NCBI GenBank assembly: GCA_963664655.2
Contig: OY761554.1
Coordinates: forward strand, 2,604,001-2,668,000
Reading direction: 5' to 3'
Origin: Desulfospira sp963664655
GTDB taxonomy: Bacteria; Desulfobacterota; Desulfobacteria; Desulfobacterales; Desulfobacteraceae
DNA length: 64,000 nucleotides
The translations under genes and the position numbers were made by a program. Shown here in pieces: positions 58,894 through 64,000 of the stretch. Position 1 is the stretch's first letter. Each line of letters opens with the position of its first letter. Below the pieces are notes generated by a model. The model was not told where the DNA came from and made no database searches. It saw only the letters and a program-made list of their open reading frames with translations.

Positions 58894-61080
58894 ATGGGAA
58901 CGAAACAGGCGTTATCGTGCGGACTTGTGATGCTGTTGATCGGTATGCTCTTTGCCTGCAATGGGGGAGGGGGGGATTCATCCGGTGCCGGGTCTTCCGG
59001 AACCACGGTTAGCGGGGTTGCCTCCAAAGGGCTGATTTCCGGGGGAGCCGTAGAAATTTACGCCATTACAGACGATGGGCAAAAGGGAAGCCTGCTGGCC
59101 ACAACCACCACCGACAGTGATGGGAATTACACCATAGAGGCCGAAATCGACGGCCCTATTCTGATCGAGGTGTCCGGCGGAACCTACATTGATGAGGCCA
59201 CCGGGCAGGAAACGCAGCTTTCCGGGACCCTGCGTGCGGTGGTCCCTTCGTCATCTGAAGAAAAGACGGTTGCCGTCACCCCGCTGACGGAACTGGCCAC
59301 CCGCATTGCCGAAACCACCGGCAAAATGGATGACACCAGTATTGAAAGCGCCAATAATTATATTTCGCAACTCATCGGCGTTGATATTATCGAAACATTG
59401 CCAACAAACTGCAATGACGCCGACGAGTTTGGGGCTGCGGATGCTTCAGCGCAGAATTATGCCCTGTTTCTGGCGGCCCTGTCCCAGATGGCTGAAACAG
59501 GCAACCAGGACATATCCGATATCATAGATGAATTTGAAGATGATTTGTCCGATGCCTCACTGGACAGTGTGGCAGATGACCTGCTTGCCGCCCTGGACGA
59601 TTTTATTGACAGCGACCAGAATCAGACCGGTGTAGATGATGCATCTGACCTGGCAGCGATCGTTGAAGATGTGGTTGATAACGGTTTTGAAGTGGCCTAT
59701 GCCATCAGTTCAGCGTGGCTGCAATATCGTACATATGGGAACGCCGATAATAATGCGTACCGGTTCTGTTTCGCCGTGACCAAAAACGGTCTGCCCATTG
59801 AGGCCGAGGAAATTGACACCCTCACCATCACCGATGGAGACGGGAATCAACTGGACATTCTGAGCAGCGGCTTTTATTCGGGAGCCTACTATAATTATGA
59901 CCGTACCGGCACATCAGAGACCTTATCCGTCGCGGTTAAGGACAGCATAGTATTTGGGCGGTTGGAGACCATCCCTGCCGGAACCTGTCAGGTTGAGATT
60001 GTCATGGCCAACGGCGACACCTTGACCAAGTCAATCCCCTATAGCGGCCAGCTGGTCCTGCCGGCCATAGACAGCGCCACCATGCAGTCTGAATGGTCTG
60101 ATGATGATCTGGTCCTCACCTGGACCAATCCCACCGAAGAGGACAACTGGTCAAAGGTCGACATTCTCAGGGTGGTCCTGCTGGATGCAGATGAAAAAGA
60201 GCTGCTCAACATAAACCTTGATGCAACGGCACAGACCGTTACCATCCCGGCTTCGGTTATAGAGACCATTTCATCACTGAGAAGTACCGGCGTCACGTCC
60301 TGGCTGATTCAGGCAAAGGCCTACGACGAAAATGAAATGAATTATGCGCGCAGTGTGTCCAACCCTGTTCCGACGTCCTATTCCATTGGTTACACATTCT
60401 TGCAGTACCGGACATTCGAAGATGGCGGGTCGTCCTATCCGTACCGCCTCTGGATGCAGGTCTATACCAATGGGGAAAGTGCCGAAGATGGTGATTTTTA
60501 CAATTTAACCGTCTATGACTCCGATGGGAATGACGTCACACCGGCCAGTCCCCCCGGATTTGAGGTGGATGACCTGGACTATCCGGTATGCGATTGCCTG
60601 TCCGGGACCTGCTCATGGAGCGCCTCAGGTGCGGATAATGGTTTTTTTGCAAAATTTTCAGACCTTCCTGCAGACGCTTACACACTCACGGTTGACTGCG
60701 CTGACGGCACCTTGGCAACCAGAATCGATTTCCCGGGAGCGGTTGCCCTTCCGGTGATCGCCAGCAGTTCCGTTACGGTTCATGATACAGCGGATGACGA
60801 GGACGGGAAGGTCACCTGGACCAATCCCACAGATGAAGACAATTGGTCAGAAGTTGATGAAATCCGTTTGTTTTTCTCGGATTCTGACGGGAATACGGTT
60901 TTGATGGTAAAGGTCAGCCCTGATGCGGAATCGGTTACCATTCCCATTGATGCCATTAACGAAGCTGAGGCCTTGACTTCCGGGGATATTACCACGCTGC
61001 AGATACAGACCCGGGCATATGATGAAAACAATATGCAATATGCCCGAGGGGTTTCCAGCGATGTTACGTTTGATGATTAA
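58894..61080 (+). CDS. Surface lipoprotein with tandem C-terminal repeat domains
   Basis: A 728-residue protein from the ATG at 58894, preceded by GAAAGGGA; a longer frame opens at 58843. The lipobox GMLFAC is followed by a glycine/serine linker. Residues about 40-110 look like a carboxypeptidase-regulatory/SdrD-type fold (GLISGGAVEIYAI; DSDGNYTIEAEIDG). An acidic middle (about 130-265) follows. Two ~220-residue repeats then align: WLQYRTYGNADNNAYRF with FLQYRTFEDGGSSYPYR, WTNPTEEDNWSKVDILR with WTNPTDEDNWSEVDEIR, and AKAYDENEMNYAR with TRAYDENNMQYAR. Very acidic throughout, possibly Ca-binding. Function unknown; likely cell-envelope. Confidence 0.8.
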   Translation: MGTKQALSCGLVMLLIGMLFACNGGGGDSSGAGSSGTTVSGVASKGLISGGAVEIYAITDDGQKGSLLATTTTDSDGNYTIEAEIDGPILIEVSGGTYIDEATGQETQLSGTLRAVVPSSSEEKTVAVTPLTELATRIAETTGKMDDTSIESANNYISQLIGVDIIETLPTNCNDADEFGAADASAQNYALFLAALSQMAETGNQDISDIIDEFEDDLSDASLDSVADDLLAALDDFIDSDQNQTGVDDASDLAAIVEDVVDNGFEVAYAISSAWLQYRTYGNADNNAYRFCFAVTKNGLPIEAEEIDTLTITDGDGNQLDILSSGFYSGAYYNYDRTGTSETLSVAVKDSIVFGRLETIPAGTCQVEIVMANGDTLTKSIPYSGQLVLPAIDSATMQSEWSDDDLVLTWTNPTEEDNWSKVDILRVVLLDADEKELLNINLDATAQTVTIPASVIETISSLRSTGVTSWLIQAKAYDENEMNYARSVSNPVPTSYSIGYTFLQYRTFEDGGSSYPYRLWMQVYTNGESAEDGDFYNLTVYDSDGNDVTPASPPGFEVDDLDYPVCDCLSGTCSWSASGADNGFFAKFSDLPADAYTLTVDCADGTLATRIDFPGAVALPVIASSSVTVHDTADDEDGKVTWTNPTDEDNWSEVDEIRLFFSDSDGNTVLMVKVSPDAESVTIPIDAINEAEALTSGDITTLQIQTRAYDENNMQYARGVSSDVTFDD

Positions 61081-61126
61081 CCGGTATTGTTGAGGCTATG
61101 GGGGCGACTTGCCCCTAAGGATTAAA

Positions 61127-61164
61127 GGTTACACCCAATGGATTTAAGGCCATTGGGTGTAACC
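61127..61164. terminator. Perfect 15-bp hairpin beyond the lipoprotein gene
   Basis: GGTTACACCCAATGG pairs exactly with CCATTGGGTGTAACC around ATTTAAGG. It lies 46 bases after the stop and on the convergent side of leuD. No T-run follows, so it is called with reserve. The remaining gap to leuD has no gene. Confidence 0.6.
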
Positions 61165-61300
61165 TGATCTTTGAAAGAGAAGGGTGCTGTCACAGCCGAA
61201 TGTTATTCTCCGGGTTGCGGCAGGGCCGATGGCAGCGGATATACAGGGCAGCAACCCCCCACACCGTTATGCCGTTCTTTCTATAGCGGTGAACGGCAGA

Positions 61301-61825
61301 TTAATAATTCTGGTCGGCATATTCCACCCAGCCGCCGGCCTGGACCAGGGCTTTGTCAAATTCGGAAATGCCAAAGGCAAGGGAAAATTCTTTGTCTGAT
61401 GTTTTGACCGCTATGGTTGAGGTTTTAAGATCAACCTCAAGCTCAGCCTTGCCGTTGCCGCAGGCATCAAAAAGGGTCTGGATGTCTTTGCCGTCAAGCT
61501 CAATGGCCAGCATACCGCAGTTAAACATGTTCTGCCGGAAAATCCGGGCAAAATTCTGGGCGATGACCACGTTAATGTTGTTGGCTTCCAGTGCCCAGGG
61601 GGCATGTTCCCTTGAAGAACCGCAGCCAAAGTTTTTCCGGGTCAGAATGACGGATGCGTTTTTAATATCGGTTTTCTGGTCAAATCCATCAAGTTCAAGG
61701 TCTTCCAGCAGATGGGGACCCATGGCCTGTTTTTCCACTGCGGTCAGGTATTTGGCCGGGATAATTTCATCGGTATTGATATCGGACCGGTCCAGACACA
61801 GGACGTTTCCGCTAAATTTTTTCAT
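61301..61825 (-). CDS. leuD: 3-isopropylmalate dehydratase small subunit
   Basis: A 174-residue small subunit of the aconitase superfamily swivel domain. Diagnostic blocks are DRSDINTDEIIPAKYL near the start, NFGCGSSREHAPWALEA near residue 65 and ARIFRQNMFNCGMLAIEL. The length is that of the stand-alone short form found in archaea and anaerobes (LeuD type 2). It pairs with the large subunit encoded just upstream for the isomerisation of 2- to 3-isopropylmalate. A homologous 2-methylmalate or homoaconitate role cannot be excluded by sequence. Confidence 0.9.
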   Translation of the reverse strand: MKKFSGNVLCLDRSDINTDEIIPAKYLTAVEKQAMGPHLLEDLELDGFDQKTDIKNASVILTRKNFGCGSSREHAPWALEANNINVVIAQNFARIFRQNMFNCGMLAIELDGKDIQTLFDACGNGKAELEVDLKTSTIAVKTSDKEFSLAFGISEFDKALVQAGGWVEYADQNY

Positions 61826-61844
61826 AAATATTCTCCTTTGTCTA

Positions 61845-61872
61845 AGCTGTCAGCCAACAGCTAACCCCCAAA
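61845..61872. repeat. Heptamer array between leuC and leuD
   Basis: Units AGCTGTC, AGCCAAC, AGCTAAC, CCCCAAA. It overlaps the leuC stop codon, filling most of the 35-base gap between the genes. The unit AGCTAAC recurs in the array before the sensor-kinase gene. Confidence 0.65.
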
Positions 61873-63147
61873 CAGCTCTGAATTCGTAATCTGCCCATGG
61901 ATGGCCGTGGCCGCCGCCGTGGCCGGGCTCATGAGGTGGACCATGCCGCCCTTGCCCATGCGGCCGTTGAAGTTCCGGTTGGTGGTGGCGGCAGCGACTT
62001 CCCCCGGGGCCAAAACCCCGTTGCTCATGCCAAGGCACGCCCCGCAGGTGGGGTTGGTCACACAGACCCCGGCTTCCATGAAAATTTTAATCAGGCCTTC
62101 TTCCAGGGCCTTGGCGTAAATATCCGGGGTGGCCGGAGAAACAATGGCCCTGACATTTTCATGAACCCTCTTTCCCTCCAGGACCCGGGCCGCAATGCGC
62201 AAATCTTCAATGCGGCCGTTGGTGCAGGAGCCGATATAGACCTGGTCAACCCTGGTGCCCTTCATCTGCGCCACCGGTTTAACATTGTCGGGTTTGTAGC
62301 CAAAGGTGGTCAGGGGGGGCAGGCGGGTAACGTCAATGTCAATGGATCGGGCATAGGGGGCATCCGGATCGGAACAGAATTCTGAATAGGCTTCTAAGGC
62401 GGCTTCAGGGGTTTTAAATTCATCTTTGATAAAGGGCCACAGGTAATTCACCGTGGTCATGTCCGGCAGACAGATCCCTGAGGTGGCGCCGGCTTCCACG
62501 GCCATGTTGGCCAGGGTCATCCGCTGTTCCATGGACAGGCTGGCCACCACCGGGCCTGTAAATTCCATGACCATGTTGGTGGCCCCGTTCACGGAAATCT
62601 GCCGGATCACCTCCAGGATAACGTCTTTGGCATAGACCCCGTCGGCCAGGGTGCCGGTAATGTTGACCCTGAAGGTGTCCGGCTGCTTGAACGCGCAGAC
62701 CCCTTTTAAGATGCCCACCTCAAGGTCCGTGGTGCCCACGCCGGCGGCAAAGGCCCCGAACGCCCCGTGGGTGCAGGTATGGGAATCGCCCATGATAACC
62801 GTGAACCCGGGCCTTACAAACCCTTTTTCCGGAAAAATGGCGTGGCAGACCCCGTTCCGGCCGATGTCAAAAAAGTCCTTGATGGCGTGCCGCCGGGCCC
62901 ATTCCCTTAAGATTTGTCCCTGCATGGCGGTCTTGGTATCCTTGGCCGGGGTGACATGGTCGATGACCACCTTGATCTTTTCCGGGTCAAACACCCGGTC
63001 CTTGTTCCGGGCCGTAAGGTCCTGAATGGCCGTGGGCGTGGTGATCTCATGGCAGAAGACCCGGTCCAGGCTCAGCACACTCACATCCCCAAAAGGCTGG
63101 TCCACCAGATGGGTTTCAAAAATTTTTTGCGCGATGGTTTTTCCCAT
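61861..63147 (-). CDS. leuC: 3-isopropylmalate dehydratase large subunit
   Basis: A 428-residue large subunit with an aconitase-type [4Fe-4S] site. The ligand cysteines lie in VYIGSCTNGRIEDL (about residue 306) and NPTCGACLGMSNGVL (about 367 and 370). Other family blocks are VIDHVTPAKDTKTA, MGDSHTCTHGAFGAFAAGVG and TTNRNFNGRMGKG. The stand-alone length fits the archaeal/anaerobe-type enzyme. First of the leuCD pair; 77 bases separate it from the XRE-cupin regulator gene, which probably controls it. Confidence 0.92.
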   Translation of the reverse strand: MGKTIAQKIFETHLVDQPFGDVSVLSLDRVFCHEITTPTAIQDLTARNKDRVFDPEKIKVVIDHVTPAKDTKTAMQGQILREWARRHAIKDFFDIGRNGVCHAIFPEKGFVRPGFTVIMGDSHTCTHGAFGAFAAGVGTTDLEVGILKGVCAFKQPDTFRVNITGTLADGVYAKDVILEVIRQISVNGATNMVMEFTGPVVASLSMEQRMTLANMAVEAGATSGICLPDMTTVNYLWPFIKDEFKTPEAALEAYSEFCSDPDAPYARSIDIDVTRLPPLTTFGYKPDNVKPVAQMKGTRVDQVYIGSCTNGRIEDLRIAARVLEGKRVHENVRAIVSPATPDIYAKALEEGLIKIFMEAGVCVTNPTCGACLGMSNGVLAPGEVAAATTNRNFNGRMGKGGMVHLMSPATAAATAIHGQITNSELFGG

Positions 63148-63224
63148 AAATCTAAATTCCTTTCTTTATTGTGCTTGCCCGGTTCAACCACCTGGTGCCT
63201 GAACGAGACGTTGTGTTCAAACAC

Positions 63225-63806
63225 CTAATTTTTTTCTCCGAAGTAGTCTTCCCCGTCCGCCGGCGTCACCACCCAGTAAGCCTGAAACGAGGCGTTTGAA
63301 TTGTTCTTGATCACATGGGGAATCTGGGAAAAAAAAGAGACCGAGTCCCCTTCATGAATTTCAAATTCCTCTTCCCCGTAAACGAGAAGGGCCGACCCCT
63401 TTACCACGATCCCCAGTTCCCTTCCCAAATGGCCGTTTTTGGCATCCCCCCGTTCCTGGCCCGGTTCAAGGACCATGAAAAATGCATTAAACGAGTGGTT
63501 TCCCCTGGCCTGGCTGTCACCACAGAGGGTTTCATACTTGAACCCCTTTCGCTGGTATTTTTTTCTTTGGTCTTTTTTGATGATTTCAACCTTGGAATGG
63601 GTTTCATAATCCCTGAAAAATTTATTGGGGGACACCCCGTAAACTTCAAGGAGCTGGAGCAGGGTATCCAGGGAAGGGGAAATCCGGTTCCGTTCGATCT
63701 GGGACAGCAGGCTGGAGCTGACCCCGGCTTTGGTGGCCACCTCTTTAATGGTTAAATGTCTTGAATTGCGGGTTGCCCGCAACAGGGCCCCGAGTTTTGT
63801 CTTCAT
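63225..63806 (-). CDS. XRE-family regulator with C-terminal cupin domain
   Basis: A 193-residue regulator. The N-terminal HTH (about 2-58) reads TIKEVATKAGVSSSLLSQIE with NRISPSLDTLLQLLEVYGVS, the usual XRE pattern. A cupin_2 fold follows (about 110-190), with GHLGRELGIVVKGSALLVYG and EIHEGDSVSFFSQIPHVIKN. The cupin likely binds a metabolite. A TTG at 63812 would add two residues; the ATG at 63806 is preferred. A near-perfect promoter overlaps a 10-bp inverted repeat upstream, which fits autoregulation. Probably co-transcribed with leuCD. Confidence 0.88.
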   Translation of the reverse strand: MKTKLGALLRATRNSRHLTIKEVATKAGVSSSLLSQIERNRISPSLDTLLQLLEVYGVSPNKFFRDYETHSKVEIIKKDQRKKYQRKGFKYETLCGDSQARGNHSFNAFFMVLEPGQERGDAKNGHLGRELGIVVKGSALLVYGEEEFEIHEGDSVSFFSQIPHVIKNNSNASFQAYWVVTPADGEDYFGEKN

Positions 63807-63821
63807 AGGCAATCCATAAAG

Positions 63822-63875
63822 ATTTAAGTATAATTAATCTTAGTTAAAGAATACTTAAATTCCTGGGATTGTCAA
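63822..63875 (-). promoter_or_regulatory. Promoter with overlapping inverted-repeat operator for the XRE-cupin gene
   Basis: On the minus strand TTGACA (63875-63870) is followed by a 16-base spacer and TATTCT (63853-63848). A perfect inverted repeat ATTTAAGTAT / ATACTTAAAT (63822-63831 and 63851-63860) overlaps the -10 box on one arm and lies near or just past the start site on the other. This fits self-repression by the XRE protein. Confidence 0.65.
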
Positions 63876-64000
63876 TCCTTTTATTTGCACCATAGCCGGC
63901 CCAAGGCAATGTACCGATTTCTATATTCAGAATGGCTGATACGTCCCAGGGGAACCGCAACCCCAATACTGTTCCCTGCCGGTGAATTTAATGTAAAAAA

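Overview
The window reads as chromosomal DNA of an anaerobic deltaproteobacterium, most likely a sulfate reducer of the Desulfobacterales. This is inferred from the gene mix: a multi-subunit 2-oxoacid:ferredoxin oxidoreductase fused to Nfn-like modules, acetate kinase, ThyX, bacterioferritin, an orphan GlcF-like CCG iron-sulfur protein, and PEP-CTERM-type surface proteins. No dsr or apr gene is present, so the assignment is indirect.

Layout. 1-11.2 kb is an accessory defence island, AT-richer than the core: a FitAB-type toxin-antitoxin pair cut by the window edge, an intact IS3-family element, and a minus-strand type I restriction-modification operon (hsdM, a RhuM-like gene, hsdS, a four-helix-bundle gene, hsdR). 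It ends at the 3' end of a tRNA-Val gene. 11.4-20.4 kb is core: an overlapping operon htpG-rimO-polyprenyl synthase-FlgT-like secreted protein, then thyX, bacterioferritin and fumC. 20.6-27.0 kb is a rearranged surface-protein region. A secreted double phosphoesterase with an internal dockerin lies beside a cohesin-domain protein with a PEP-CTERM-like tail. This module is flanked on one side by the intact oxidoreductase beta gene and on the other by a displaced duplicate of that gene's 3' end. 27.0-32.6 kb holds the oxidoreductase operon with a divergent MarR regulator and a methyltransferase. 32.6-47.2 kb is core: yvcK, ackA, a hybrid kinase with a diguanylate cyclase, an MscS channel, an ABC transporter operon containing a DUF169 protein, and ilvC. 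47.4-49.9 kb is a second small accessory patch: a transporter remnant, an MBL-fold hydrolase, parD with a frameshifted parE, and dispersed repeats. 49.9-64 kb holds a secreted VWA protein, an HK-RR-M24 peptidase-muramidase operon, a GlcF-like protein with an unknown partner, a repeat lipoprotein, and an XRE-cupin regulator upstream of leuCD.

Most unusual are three repeat systems. First, a 91-bp element with three predicted hairpins occurs five times. Paired base changes preserve the stems in a divergent copy, and a natural filled/empty site pair defines its boundaries. Second, arrays of 9-bp units bracket the four-helix-bundle gene inside the restriction operon. Third, arrays of imperfect 7-bp units sit at gene ends across the window. 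The cohesin/dockerin pair in a PEP-CTERM context is the best candidate for a small undescribed surface-assembly system.
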